Positions 1-7,750 are shown, counted from the first letter of the stretch. The stretch is 13,957 nucleotides of DNA from Hyphomicrobiaceae bacterium UBA4118 (GCA_002383105.1 DFXC01000144.1:28537-42493); one strand, 5' to 3'. Program-made: numbers and translations. Notes: generated by a model not told the origin, from the sequence alone.

Positions 1-93
1 CAGTGGTTTCAGCGACACCATCACCTAGCTAAGGCGCCAAGCTGGCTGGGAAGCTTGAACCGATCGTACTCGACTCCTTTTACAGGCGTCGGT

Positions 94-119
94 GGAACTG
101 ATCCCCGCCCCGAGCCGTC
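94..119 (+). promoter_or_regulatory. possible EcfG-type (general stress response) promoter
   Basis: GGAAC at 94-98 and CGTC at 116-119 are separated by 17 bases. This is close to the alphaproteobacterial EcfG consensus GGAAC-N16/17-CGTT, with a mismatch only in the last base. It would start transcription around 125, about 30 bases before the ATG at 157. The match is by eye only and the -10 half is short, so chance is a real possibility. Nothing else definite is seen in 1-156. Short open tails at 1-28 could be the end of an upstream gene but cannot be assigned. Confidence 0.35.
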
Positions 120-156
120 CGCCCTATAGCGATAAGCCTATCAAAGGAGGCTTGTT

Positions 157-429
157 ATGAAGGCAACCCCTGTGAACGCCATTCTTCGCCACGGCGCATT
201 CGCACTGGCGCTTCTCGGCGGCGCGGCGATCACGGCGGCGCCCGCGTCAGCCAACTCGGTCGATAACGAGGGCTATTTCGGCGGGAGCTGGAGCTCGATC
301 GGCCCGAGCAATTATTATGAGAGGCGCCATGCTGGCCGCGTCGGCCCGCTTTATGGCAACCGCGTCTATGTGGCGCCGTCTTATGCCTATGGCCCGTCCT
401 ACTACGGATCGGCCTATGACGACGATTGA
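157..429 (+). CDS. small secreted Tyr/Gly-rich protein, function unknown
   Basis: This 90-aa protein has a clear Sec signal peptide: a Lys/Arg-containing N-terminus, a hydrophobic stretch at about residues 13-29 and a likely cleavage near APASA-NS (residue 33). The mature part of under 60 residues is rich in Tyr, Gly, Ser and Pro and ends in an acidic DDD tail, with no recognisable catalytic motif. The start is well supported by AAAGGAGG at 144-151, six bases before the ATG. A possible EcfG-type promoter lies at 94-119, which would fit a stress-induced periplasmic or surface peptide; that role is inference. The reading frame 420-476 just past the stop has strongly GC-rich third positions and ends GGAVLTIEGE, so a frameshift near the 3' end that shortened the protein is possible. 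I do not recognise the family. Confidence 0.7.
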   Translation: MKATPVNAILRHGAFALALLGGAAITAAPASANSVDNEGYFGGSWSSIGPSNYYERRHAGRVGPLYGNRVYVAPSYAYGPSYYGSAYDDD

Positions 430-488
430 CCTTCGTTGGCCCCGGCGGCGCGGTGCTCACGATCGAGGGCGAGTAAGGGAGGCTATCC

Positions 489-694
489 ATGCGCTTCGGC
501 CCCGTGCTCTCCCCGTGTTGGAGAAAGCTTTCCGCCAGGAGCTTCGCGACGATTGCGCAAGCCGTCCGGAGGAAAAGGTCAGCAGCACGTTGCCGAAGGC
601 CACGGCCGATCCTTCTGAGCCCGCGCGCGAGCCTCTCGCTCGGCCCGTCGATACTCAGGAGCGCTTTTGGCTGCCGTGGTTCACGCCTTTCTGA
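489..694 (+). pseudogene. probable short gene broken by a frameshift (about 68 aa if repaired)
   Basis: An ATG at 489 follows a good ribosome binding site (GGGAGG at 477-482, six-base spacing). The frame from 489 runs into an Arg/Cys-rich, non-protein-like sequence and would read through the end of the convergent gene. If one C is added to the CCCC run at 511-514, the frame continues as a plausible polar protein (VLEKAFRQEL..., then EEKVSSTLPKA..., ending FWLPWFTPF). It then stops with TGA at 692-694, two bases short of the stop codon of the convergent - strand gene. Third codon positions in the repaired frame are mostly G or C. This could be a sequencing or assembly error in a homopolymer, a real pseudogene, or a chance open frame. 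The product is not recognised. Confidence 0.35.
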
Positions 695-696
695 GC

Positions 697-1920
697 TCAG
701 GGCTGCCCGAGCTGGGCGCCGGCCTTGGGCACGACCTTCCAGCCCTGGGCTGCGAGCTGCGCGGTGGCCATCTCGCTCGCCCTTCCGGTGATCCAAATCT
801 CGCCGTGGCCGGCGCCGGCGACCAGCCCTTCGAGCGGTGGGCTCCAATAGAGATAGTCCACCGGCAAGATGCTGACCGTGCCGTTGCCGGTCTCAAGCAT
901 CGGCGCCGCACCCATCCGCGCGAAGCTCCTAACCGGGGAGACGCGCTTATTGTAGGCGGCGATCAGCTCGGCCTGACGCCGGTAGAAGAAACCCATCTCG
1001 ATGCTCTGCGCCCGTGCCGCGCCGGCGATGAAGATCTCGCGGCCGCCCGCGCTGCGGAGGCTGAGCAGCGCCTCGACGATGATCGCCTTGTCGGTCGGGC
1101 TGAGATTGGGGTTGGCGTAGAAGGCATCCATGGCGGGAGCGGAAATCCCCATCGAGGCGAGCCCCTCGCGTCCGTCTCTTTCCAGCTCTGCCGGCGTCTT
1201 GTCGCGCAGCGCCTCGCGCAGCTGGTTGCTGGTGCCGCCGGCGCTGATGGCAAAGCCGGCGGGGCCAGCGACAAAGCTAAGGCCCACATTGGCCGAGGTC
1301 TCGCCGACCGCGCTGGCCGTGGCCAGCCGCTTGAGCTCGTCGCTGAGCGGCGGGAAGCTGGTATTCGGGTCGACACCCAAGTCGAAGGCGAGCTTTCGCC
1401 GCGCCGTGGCGCCCCCGGTGACGGAGGCGATCACACTGTCCCCATGCGGATCGGTCGCATTCATGGAGGCATTGGCGCTGCCGAAGATATGACCGACGCC
1501 GCGGAAGGTATCGCCGAGCGTCTTGCCGGGAGCGGTGACGAGGTCCTTGGCGGTATTGAGGGGCCGCAGCGCCGTCTTTCCCGCCGACTCGACCACGGTT
1601 TCCGCGCCGTTGACTTGTTCGAGCTTGGCGGTGGCGGCCATCTCGCGGAGGCGCACGCGCAGCAAGTCGCTGCCCTTGATGGTGAACGGCCCCCACTTGG
1701 TGTCGACCCTGAACACGTATTGGAAGTTTTCGAGGCCGACGCGTTGCCCGATGGTGTAGTCGGGCCCGTGCAAGAGATTGGACGGGAGCACTTGGCTCGC
1801 CGTGAAGCTCGGCGGCTGCTCGTATTGGCCGGCCGGCGCCGTCCTCGTTATGGCAATGAGTGAGACAGCGAGCGCCGCGGCGCAAACGCCGCGCAAGGGA
1901 AGCCGTCCGACTTTACGCAT
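697..1920 (-). CDS. secreted or periplasmic protein of unknown function (407 aa)
   Basis: The start at 1920 (MRKVGRLPLRG...) is preferred over upstream in-frame starts. It opens directly into a signal peptide (hydrophobic residues about 11-27), whereas the upstream extension is Arg/Pro-rich and not protein-like. A GGGGA element lies about 7 bases upstream. The mature region contains a conserved-looking segment (VGLENFQYVFRVDTKWGPF, about residues 61-79), an Ala/Gly-rich middle, and a helical region with an LSPTDKAIIVEALLSL stretch. The C-terminal module has ITGRASEMATAQLAAQGWKV, which resembles the G-x-(S/A)-x-x-A-x-x-x-L-x-x-x-GW-x-V ends seen on several secreted bacterial hypotheticals. No enzymatic motif is evident. 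Its TGA falls in the palindrome CTGAGCTCAG (691-700) shared with the convergent 489-694 reading frame. No intrinsic terminator is seen at its 3' end. Confidence 0.75.
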   Translation of the reverse strand: MRKVGRLPLRGVCAAALAVSLIAITRTAPAGQYEQPPSFTASQVLPSNLLHGPDYTIGQRVGLENFQYVFRVDTKWGPFTIKGSDLLRVRLREMAATAKLEQVNGAETVVESAGKTALRPLNTAKDLVTAPGKTLGDTFRGVGHIFGSANASMNATDPHGDSVIASVTGGATARRKLAFDLGVDPNTSFPPLSDELKRLATASAVGETSANVGLSFVAGPAGFAISAGGTSNQLREALRDKTPAELERDGREGLASMGISAPAMDAFYANPNLSPTDKAIIVEALLSLRSAGGREIFIAGAARAQSIEMGFFYRRQAELIAAYNKRVSPVRSFARMGAAPMLETGNGTVSILPVDYLYWSPPLEGLVAGAGHGEIWITGRASEMATAQLAAQGWKVVPKAGAQLGQP

Positions 1921-2067
1921 TGCTGATCCCCGTGACGCCACTCGGCCCCGGCAGCAGGGGCGCCGGAGGAGGGAGTTTAGTCGCAAAACCGGGTGGCGAG
2001 AAGGAGGGCGAGGCGCCCCCTGCCCTTTCAGGGCAAAGCCTGCGACACCGCGGCACAAGCCTGGCCG

Positions 2068-2094
2068 GCGGCCGAAAGGCCGCAGTTTCGGCCG
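2068..2094 (-). terminator. hairpin downstream of the 56-aa membrane protein (terminator-like, no T tract)
   Basis: Two mutually exclusive stems overlap here. GCGGCC (2068-2073) pairs with GGCCGC (2078-2083) around a GAAA loop as read on the + strand. CGGCCGAAA (2069-2077) pairs with TTTCGGCCG (2086-2094) around 8 bases. The element begins 8 bases after the stop codon of the - strand gene ending at 2103. There is no run of T after it in the - direction, so it may be a weak terminator or an mRNA 3'-end stabiliser. A second small hairpin, TGCCCT/AGGGCA (2021-2035), lies further along. Confidence 0.35.
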
Positions 2095-2102
2095 ATCTCT
2101 CT

Positions 2103-2273
2103 CTAACCGAACAGCACGTAATAGATGACGTAGAGCCAGCTGAAGAAGCCGTGGATGATCGCCCACAGGACCGAATGATTGTTGGTGTAGGAGATGGCGA
2201 TGGCCAGCGCGGTGCCGAAGCTGATGCCGTATTTGGCACCTTCCACGCTGTAGTTGTAGCTCGTTCCGTTCAT
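2103..2273 (-). CDS. small membrane protein of 56 aa, function unknown
   Basis: The start at 2273 is supported by a near-perfect Shine-Dalgarno sequence (AAGGAGG, complement of about 2279-2285) at normal spacing. The longer open frame upstream has no such signal. The peptide begins MNGTSYNYSVEGAKYG, then has one hydrophobic stretch at about residues 16-30 and a second, aromatic-rich one at about 36-55 (WAIIHGFFSWLYVIYYVLF), with a short polar TNNHS turn between. It looks like a two-pass or hairpin inner-membrane peptide. A TATAGT box on the - strand (2316-2321) could be its -10 element, but no convincing -35 was found. It is divergent from the cupin gene. Function is unknown; the strong RBS and the two clean hydrophobic segments argue that it is real. 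Confidence 0.7.
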   Translation of the reverse strand: MNGTSYNYSVEGAKYGISFGTALAIAISYTNNHSVLWAIIHGFFSWLYVIYYVLFG

Positions 2274-2370
2274 AGTCGCCTCCTTCGGGCGCGAATCGCT
2301 TGCCCTTGGCGCGAGACTATAGAGGCAAAATGACCGACCCACGAGGCAGGCGCAGACAAGAGGTGAGGCC

Positions 2371-2799
2371 ATGAGAATGAGAACCGCCATCGCTTGCGTT
2401 CTGCTGCTCGCCGCCGCGGCTGGCGCCGGCCTTGCTCTGGCGCGCGAGCCTGAGGATGCATCAAAGGTCCAGGCGCAGTCTCTCCTCGCCGAGGCGCTAG
2501 CCGGCGAGCCCGGCAAGGAGGTCGTTGCCCAAAGCTACACCTTCGCGCCGGGCGCCGTGCTGCCCTGGCACATTCATCCCGACGCCCATGAGATCGCCTA
2601 TGTGATCGAGGGCGATTTCACCTTTCAGATCGAAGGCGAGGCGCCGAAGGAGATCAAGGCCGGCGAGGCCTCCTACCTGGCGCCGAACGTCGTCCATCGC
2701 GGCATGAACAAATCCAACGCTCCGGTGAAGCTCTTCGTCGTGCGCATCAAGCCGAAGGACAAGCCGCTGGTGCAGGAGGTTACGCCGCCCCCGCAATGA
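2371..2799 (+). CDS. secreted single-domain cupin protein
   Basis: This 142-aa protein has an N-terminal signal peptide (MRMRTAIACVLLLAAAAGAG..., cleavage near residue 24) followed by one cupin beta-barrel. Cupin motif 1 is complete: G61, H67, H69, E74 and G81 have the G-X5-H-X-H-X4-E-X6-G spacing. Motif 2 follows with G98, P105, H109 and N113. The three histidines and the glutamate form the usual metal site, so a metal-binding periplasmic cupin is expected. The substrate cannot be told from sequence; family members include dioxygenases, isomerases and binding proteins. The GAGGTGAGG upstream supports the start at 2371, although the Met at 2377 is also possible. It is divergent from the 56-aa membrane protein and convergent with the DUF4383-like gene, so it is probably transcribed alone. 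Confidence 0.85.
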   Translation: MRMRTAIACVLLLAAAAGAGLALAREPEDASKVQAQSLLAEALAGEPGKEVVAQSYTFAPGAVLPWHIHPDAHEIAYVIEGDFTFQIEGEAPKEIKAGEASYLAPNVVHRGMNKSNAPVKLFVVRIKPKDKPLVQEVTPPPQ

Positions 2800-2853
2800 G
2801 CGATCAAACCGCACAGCCCTCGTGGCAGCTCAAGCCCGGCAATGACCTCGAAG

Positions 2854-3285
2854 TCAGCTCAAGCCTCGCCTCTGGCCTAGCGCGTAAGATCCTATGGCCC
2901 AAGCCGGCAGCACGAGCAGCCAGTAGAACAGGTTCGCCGGCTCGCTCAGCATCATGCCGAAATGGTGGTGGGTGAAGGTGCCGAGCAGCGCGATGACCGA
3001 GTAGAACGCGGCGAAGGCGAGCACGAAGGCGGTCGCATAGCGCGGGCGGAAGAAGCCGATAAAGCTGCCGGCGAGCCCCCAGACGAAATGGAGGGCGGCC
3101 TGGATCGGATCGAGGCGGAAGCCGATGGCGAAGCTGTTGGGATCGGTGCCGAAACCGTAGATGGCGTAGGCCAGGAGCATGATGCCGCCCTGCGCCAGGA
3201 AATAGGCGCTGAGCCGCGCTGCCCACACCACGAGCGGCGTCGACGGCATCTCGGCGGAGCCGTCCGCAGGTTGGTCTTCCGCCAT
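2854..3285 (-). CDS. DUF4383-like four-helix membrane protein
   Basis: This 143-aa protein has four hydrophobic segments at about residues 20-45, 62-80, 84-103 and 117-137. A short acidic N-terminal tail (MAEDQPADGSAEMP) probably lies in the cytoplasm. The pattern 'DPIQAALHFVWGLAGSFIGF' followed by 'AFYSVIALLGTFTHHHFGM' and 'SEPANLFYWLL' resembles the DUF4383 family, in which an N/D-x-x-x-LH helix is followed by a G-rich helix and a second N-x-x-H-like helix. I make that assignment tentatively. The HHH cluster at the periplasmic edge of helix 3 is notable. The start at 3285 follows GAGGTG at a suitable distance. It is convergent with the cupin gene (about 54 bp between stops) and divergent from the Yip1-family gene. 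Its function is not known. Confidence 0.75.
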   Translation of the reverse strand: MAEDQPADGSAEMPSTPLVVWAARLSAYFLAQGGIMLLAYAIYGFGTDPNSFAIGFRLDPIQAALHFVWGLAGSFIGFFRPRYATAFVLAFAAFYSVIALLGTFTHHHFGMMLSEPANLFYWLLVLPAWAIGSYALGQRRGLS

Positions 3286-3430
3286 GACGCACCTCGCTCC
3301 CCGCGCCGGGCCTTTGAGAGCGGACTCTATCCGATCGGCCTACTTGCTCTCAACCGCGTTGGCGTTGGGGGTTTGGGGCGCCGAATGAGCCCCTTCTGGT
3401 AAGCTTCGAGAAGCTGTATCCTTGGAAGCC

Positions 3431-4654
3431 ATGGATCTGCTGCCGACCCCAGAAGCCCGCGCCGCGCTGATCGCCCGCGTCAAAGCCATTCTGCTTCAGC
3501 CCAAAGACGAATGGCCGAAGATCGACGCCGAGCCCGCCACCATCGGCGGCATCTACTCCAACTACGTGGTGTATCTCGTCGCCGTCCCCGTGCTTTGCAC
3601 GCTGATCGGCAGCCTCGTGTTCGGCTATGGATTTGCCGGCATCACCTACCGGCCGTCGTTTTTCGGCGCGGTGGCGACCGCCGTCGTGCAATACGGGCTC
3701 CAGCTTGCCGGCGTCTATGTATTTGCCCTGATCATCGAGGCGCTCGCGCCGCGCTTTGGCGGCAACAAGGACCGCGTGAGCGCTTTCAAGCTCGCCGCTT
3801 ATTCGGCGACCGCGAGCTGGCTCGCGGGCGCTTTCTCGCTCATTCCCGCGCTTGGCGTTCTCTCCATCCTCGGGCTCTACAGCCTCTATTTGCTCTATAC
3901 CGGCGTGCCGATCCTGATGAAGGTGCCGGCGGACAAGGCGTTCTCCTACACCGCCGCAATCATCGTCATCGGCATCGTTATCGGCCTCGTGGCCGCGGCG
4001 CTCTCCACCTGCATCCTGCCGAGCCGCGGGCCCACGACGCACGGCGAGCTGAGCGGCAAGCTCAACCTGCCGGGCGGCGTGAGCGTCGATATGGGCAAGC
4101 TCAACGAGGCGGCCAAGCGCATGGAGTCGATGGGAAAGCAAATGGGGCAACCGGACGCCGGCGCACCGAGCGGCGAGCCTTCATCCACCGAGAAGGACGC
4201 CGCAAGCCTGCCCCCGATCGCCCCGACCGACCTTAAGACATTGCTGCCAAAGAGCCTACCCGGGGGCTTTGCCCAGACCGACGCTTCCACATCGGCCGGA
4301 GGTGCCGCCGGATTCTCCTTCGGGACGGCCAAGGCGACTTACACCAAGGGCGATGCGCATATCACCCTCTCGCTAATGGACATGGGAGCGATGGGCGCCC
4401 TGGCCACGCTCGGCAGCGTCTTCGGCGCCAACGCCACGGAAGAGACCGCGACCTCTTATTCCAAGATCGGTGAGGTCAATGGCCGCATGACCATGGAGAA
4501 GTTCAACAGCGACACCAAGGACGGCACCTTTGGCGTCATGGTGAGCGACAGGGTCATGGTCGAGGCCGAAGGGAATGGCGCCAGCATGGCCGCGCTCAAA
4601 TCCGCGGTCGGTGCCATCGACCTTGGCAGTGTCGAAACCCTGGCCAACAAGTAG
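3431..4654 (+). CDS. Yip1-family membrane protein with soluble C-terminal domain
   Basis: The first 200 residues match the Yip1/DUF1282 layout: an amphipathic N-terminus with 'LLQPKDEWPKI', then about five membrane segments near residues 45-65, 77-104, 122-145, 147-163 and 172-194. A soluble half from about 200 to 407 follows. It includes a Gly/Pro/Ser linker and a beta-rich region (GFSFGTAKATYTKGDAHITL, then 'SKIGEVNGRMTMEKF') typical of bacterial Yip1 proteins with a lipoprotein-like tail. The ATG at 3431 gives 407 aa. A TTG at 3422 would add three residues and has GAGAAG upstream, so the exact start is uncertain. A short inverted repeat AGCTTC/GAAGCT (3402-3415) lies just before it. Yip1 proteins are thought to act in membrane organisation, but no specific bacterial role is established. 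It precedes mdh in the same direction with a 206-bp gap. Confidence 0.8.
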   Translation: MDLLPTPEARAALIARVKAILLQPKDEWPKIDAEPATIGGIYSNYVVYLVAVPVLCTLIGSLVFGYGFAGITYRPSFFGAVATAVVQYGLQLAGVYVFALIIEALAPRFGGNKDRVSAFKLAAYSATASWLAGAFSLIPALGVLSILGLYSLYLLYTGVPILMKVPADKAFSYTAAIIVIGIVIGLVAAALSTCILPSRGPTTHGELSGKLNLPGGVSVDMGKLNEAAKRMESMGKQMGQPDAGAPSGEPSSTEKDAASLPPIAPTDLKTLLPKSLPGGFAQTDASTSAGGAAGFSFGTAKATYTKGDAHITLSLMDMGAMGALATLGSVFGANATEETATSYSKIGEVNGRMTMEKFNSDTKDGTFGVMVSDRVMVEAEGNGASMAALKSAVGAIDLGSVETLANK

Positions 4655-4809
4655 GCCGGCGCCGCCGGGCCTTAGACGGGTCTGCCCAAATTTTAGTCCT
4701 GGCGCCGACCGGCTCGCGGGAAACGGCCCTCTCGAGGCCGCGCGGCGGCAAAATCCCCCGACCGCCTTGCGCGCGGCCAAGATTGCATTTAACCAACCCT
4801 TCGCATTGA

Positions 4810-5832
<1,023 letters not shown>

Positions 5833-5847
5833 TTATTGTGCCCATAA

Positions 5848-5873
5848 CCTTTAGCCCCGCCCTTTAGCCCCGC
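5848..5873. repeat. 13-bp tandem duplication in the mdh-sucC spacer
   Basis: CCTTTAGCCCCGC occurs twice head to tail at 5848-5860 and 5861-5873, followed by CCT as the start of a third copy. It lies 16 bp after the mdh stop and 27 bp before the sucC ATG. It could be a slippage duplication or two adjacent protein-binding sites; nothing in the sequence decides. Confidence 0.75.
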
Positions 5874-5900
5874 CCTCGATCGGCGGACACGAGTCCTCCC

Positions 5901-7070
5901 ATGAACATTCACGAATATCAGGCCAAGGCCCTGCTTGGGGACTACGGCGCCCCGGTGGCCAAAGGCCGCGTCGCCCACTCCCCGCAAGAGGCTGCGGCGC
6001 ATGCCCGCGACCTCGGGGGCCAGACCTTCGTGGTCAAGGCGCAGATCCACGCCGGGGGCAGAGGCAAAGGCGGCGGCATCAAGCTCGTGAAGACGCTCGA
6101 GGAGCTGCACGCCGAGGCCGACCGCATGCTGGGCAAGCCCCTCATCACGCCGCAGACGGGACCCAAGGGCAGGCTGGTGCGGCGCGTCTATGTGGTCAAC
6201 GACGCCACCATCGCGCGCGAGCTTTATCTCTCCCTCCTGGTCGACCGCGGATCGGGACGCGTTGCTTTCGTCGCCTCGACCGAAGGCGGCGTCGATATCG
6301 AGGCGGTGGCCGCCAACACGCCGGAAAAGATCGCCACGCTCACCGTCGATCCGGCTTCAGGCATCAGCCCCTTCCATGGCCGCGTCATCGCGTCGGCCTT
6401 GAAGCTCGAAGGCGCCCTCGCCAAGCAATGCGCTTCACTGGTGGGCGCGCTCTACAAGCTCTTCGTCGAGAAGGACGCAAGCCTCATCGAGATCAACCCG
6501 CTGGTGGTGACCAAGGAGGGCAACCTGCTCTGCCTCGACGCCAAGATTGGCTTCGACGACAACGCGCTCTTCCGCCATGACGATATCGCCGCGCTTCGCG
6601 ACCTCGATGAGGAGGATCCTGCCGAGGTGGAGGCTGCGCGGCTTGGCCTGTCCTATGTGAAGCTCGACGGCACCATCGGCTGCATGGTCAATGGCGCCGG
6701 CCTCGCCATGGCCACCATGGACATCATCAAGCTCTATGGTGGCGAGCCCGCCAATTTCCTTGATGTCGGCGGCGGGGCGACCAAGGAGCGGGTGGCGCAG
6801 GCCTTCAAGATCATCCTCTCAGACCCGCATGTGAACGGCGTCCTGGTCAACATCTTCGGCGGCATCATGCGCTGCGACACCATCGCCGAAGGCATCATCG
6901 CGGCGGCGCGAGAGACCAACATCGCCGTGCCGCTCGTGGTGCGCCTCGAGGGCACCAATGTCGAGCGCGGCAAGACGCTGCTTCGCGAGTCGGGCCTCGC
7001 CATCATCCCCGTCGACGACCTCGACGATGCGGCCAAGAAGGTGGTCGCCGCGGTGAAAGCCGGGGCTTGA
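5901..7070 (+). CDS. sucC: succinyl-CoA synthetase (ADP-forming) beta subunit
   Basis: SucC is the nucleotide-binding beta subunit of succinyl-CoA ligase (EC 6.2.1.5), which with SucD converts succinyl-CoA, ADP and phosphate to succinate, CoA and ATP. The 389-aa length matches the family. An ATP-grasp domain occupies the first 240 residues: Lys46, the Gly-rich loop GRGKGGG (53-59), Glu107, and the metal ligands Asn199 (EINPL) and Asp213. The C-terminal ligase-CoA domain has NGAG (264-267), the GGG turn (290-292) and [10 protein letters not shown] (about 317-326). The gene is complete and ends normally in KAGA, so the toxin-antitoxin module after it does not interrupt it. Its ribosome binding site is weak. 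sucD, normally adjacent, begins 682 bp later. Confidence 0.97.
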   Translation: MNIHEYQAKALLGDYGAPVAKGRVAHSPQEAAAHARDLGGQTFVVKAQIHAGGRGKGGGIKLVKTLEELHAEADRMLGKPLITPQTGPKGRLVRRVYVVNDATIARELYLSLLVDRGSGRVAFVASTEGGVDIEAVAANTPEKIATLTVDPASGISPFHGRVIASALKLEGALAKQCASLVGALYKLFVEKDASLIEINPLVVTKEGNLLCLDAKIGFDDNALFRHDDIAALRDLDEEDPAEVEAARLGLSYVKLDGTIGCMVNGAGLAMATMDIIKLYGGEPANFLDVGGGATKERVAQAFKIILSDPHVNGVLVNIFGGIMRCDTIAEGIIAAARETNIAVPLVVRLEGTNVERGKTLLRESGLAIIPVDDLDDAAKKVVAAVKAGA

Positions 7071-7095
7071 TCATTTACACAGTTACACATATCCT
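7067..7095 (+). promoter_or_regulatory. candidate vapB promoter, probably giving a leaderless mRNA
   Basis: TTGATC (7067-7072) and TATCCT (7090-7095) are separated by exactly 17 bases, each matching 4 of 6 consensus positions. The expected start is about 7 bases beyond the -10 box, at 7102, which is the A of the antitoxin ATG. No Shine-Dalgarno sequence precedes that ATG, which agrees with a leaderless transcript. The -35 overlaps the sucC stop codon (TGA at 7068-7070). Confidence 0.45.
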
Positions 7096-7104
7096 GTGTA
7101 AATG
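7072..7104. promoter_or_regulatory. 11-bp inverted repeat, probable VapB(C) operator
   Basis: CATTTACACAG (7072-7082) is perfectly complementary to CTGTGTAAATG (7094-7104) across an 11-base spacer. The right arm ends with the antitoxin start codon. The repeat covers the candidate promoter. TA antitoxins of the ribbon-helix-helix type normally repress their own operon by binding such palindromes, so this is the likely operator. There is no T tract, so it is not an intrinsic terminator. As RNA from upstream readthrough it would place the ATG inside a stem. Confidence 0.65.
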
Positions 7105-7416
7105 AAGAATATTACTCTAGCGATAGACGAAGAGGTGCTGCGCTCGGCCCGCATCTATGCAGCTGAGCACGACACCACGGTAAATGCGCTCGTTCGCGAG
7201 TTCCTCGCTCAATTCGACAAGCAGCGAGAGGTGCGAGCGGCGAAGGCGCGCGAGGAGCTCGTAAAGATGTCGGAGGAGTCTACGGCTCGCATGGGATCAT
7301 GGAAATGGAACCGGGATGACGCTTATGAAGGTCGAGTACCTCCTCGACACCAACATTCTGATCTACGCGGCTTCGGCGAACGAGACGGAACTGAAAAAGA
7401 AGACAAGGGCGATTGA
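7102..7416 (+). CDS. VapB-type antitoxin, ribbon-helix-helix-like
   Basis: This 104-aa protein is the antitoxin partner of the PIN toxin that follows. Residues about 1-45 (MKNITLAIDEEVLRSARIYA... then TTVNALVREFLAQF) fit the beta strand-helix-helix pattern of MetJ/Arc-type DNA-binding antitoxins. Residues 46-80 are charged and helical. The tail ([13 protein letters not shown]...) would contact and neutralise the toxin. The reading frame overlaps the toxin by 101 bases, more than the few bases common in TA pairs, so residues from about 75 onward share DNA with the toxin. The first 60 bases around the start hold 23 G+C, against 43 of 60 in the sucC line 6901-6960, suggesting horizontal acquisition. 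No Shine-Dalgarno sequence is visible. It probably autorepresses through the 7072-7104 palindrome. Confidence 0.85.
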   Translation: MKNITLAIDEEVLRSARIYAAEHDTTVNALVREFLAQFDKQREVRAAKAREELVKMSEESTARMGSWKWNRDDAYEGRVPPRHQHSDLRGFGERDGTEKEDKGD

Positions 7417-7750
7417 GCTCGTTCACACGAGATTCGGCACCTCGACGCAAGTCATCCAGGAATTCTACGCAACCGTCATTCGTAAGCCCGACAAACCGCT
7501 TACGCCAATCGCAGCCTTGCAGTGGATCAAACGGTTGGAGGCCCAGCCCTGCGTCGTGGTCGATCTCCCCCTCATTCAAGCTGCAATCGCGCTGTCGCAA
7601 CGCTATCGCATCAACTATTGGGATGGTGCGATCCTTGCAGCGGCCGAGCGTTTGGGGGCTGAGACCGTCTACACCGAGGACCTCAATCACGGGCAGAGCT
7701 ACGGCGCGGTCCGCGTTCTCAATCCATTCCTCTGCGCGGTTAGCGTTTAA
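7316..7750 (+). CDS. VapC-type PIN-domain toxin (ribonuclease)
   Basis: This 144-aa PIN-domain protein is predicted to be a Mg-dependent endoribonuclease that inhibits translation unless bound by its antitoxin. The acidic active site is complete: Asp11 ([10 protein letters not shown]), Glu49 (VIQEFYATV), Asp103 ([11 protein letters not shown]) and Asp122 (YTEDLNHGQ). The 'QEFY' and 'YWDGAI' motifs are typical of one large VapC subgroup. The start at 7316 is taken because it gives a normal N-terminus; the Met at 7325 is also plausible. The gene overlaps the antitoxin by 101 bases. Its TAA (7748-7750) lies two bases before the sucD ATG. G+C in 7441-7500 is 32 of 60, lower than the flanking suc genes. 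No inactivating change is seen, so the module looks functional. Confidence 0.92.
   Translation: MTLMKVEYLLDTNILIYAASANETELKKKTRAIELVHTRFGTSTQVIQEFYATVIRKPDKPLTPIAALQWIKRLEAQPCVVVDLPLIQAAIALSQRYRINYWDGAILAAAERLGAETVYTEDLNHGQSYGAVRVLNPFLCAVSV

Noticed and set aside
667..1863. Long + strand open frame of about 400 codons opposite the 407-aa secreted protein
   Set aside because: Composition is Arg/Gly/Ala/His-rich with no domain or RBS. It is the antisense shadow of the - strand gene, which has a signal peptide and coherent sequence.
3350..4150. - strand open frame of 266 codons opposite the Yip1-family gene
   Set aside because: Low-complexity Asp/Gly/His/Arg sequence typical of the antisense of high-GC coding DNA; the + strand frame has clear membrane segments.
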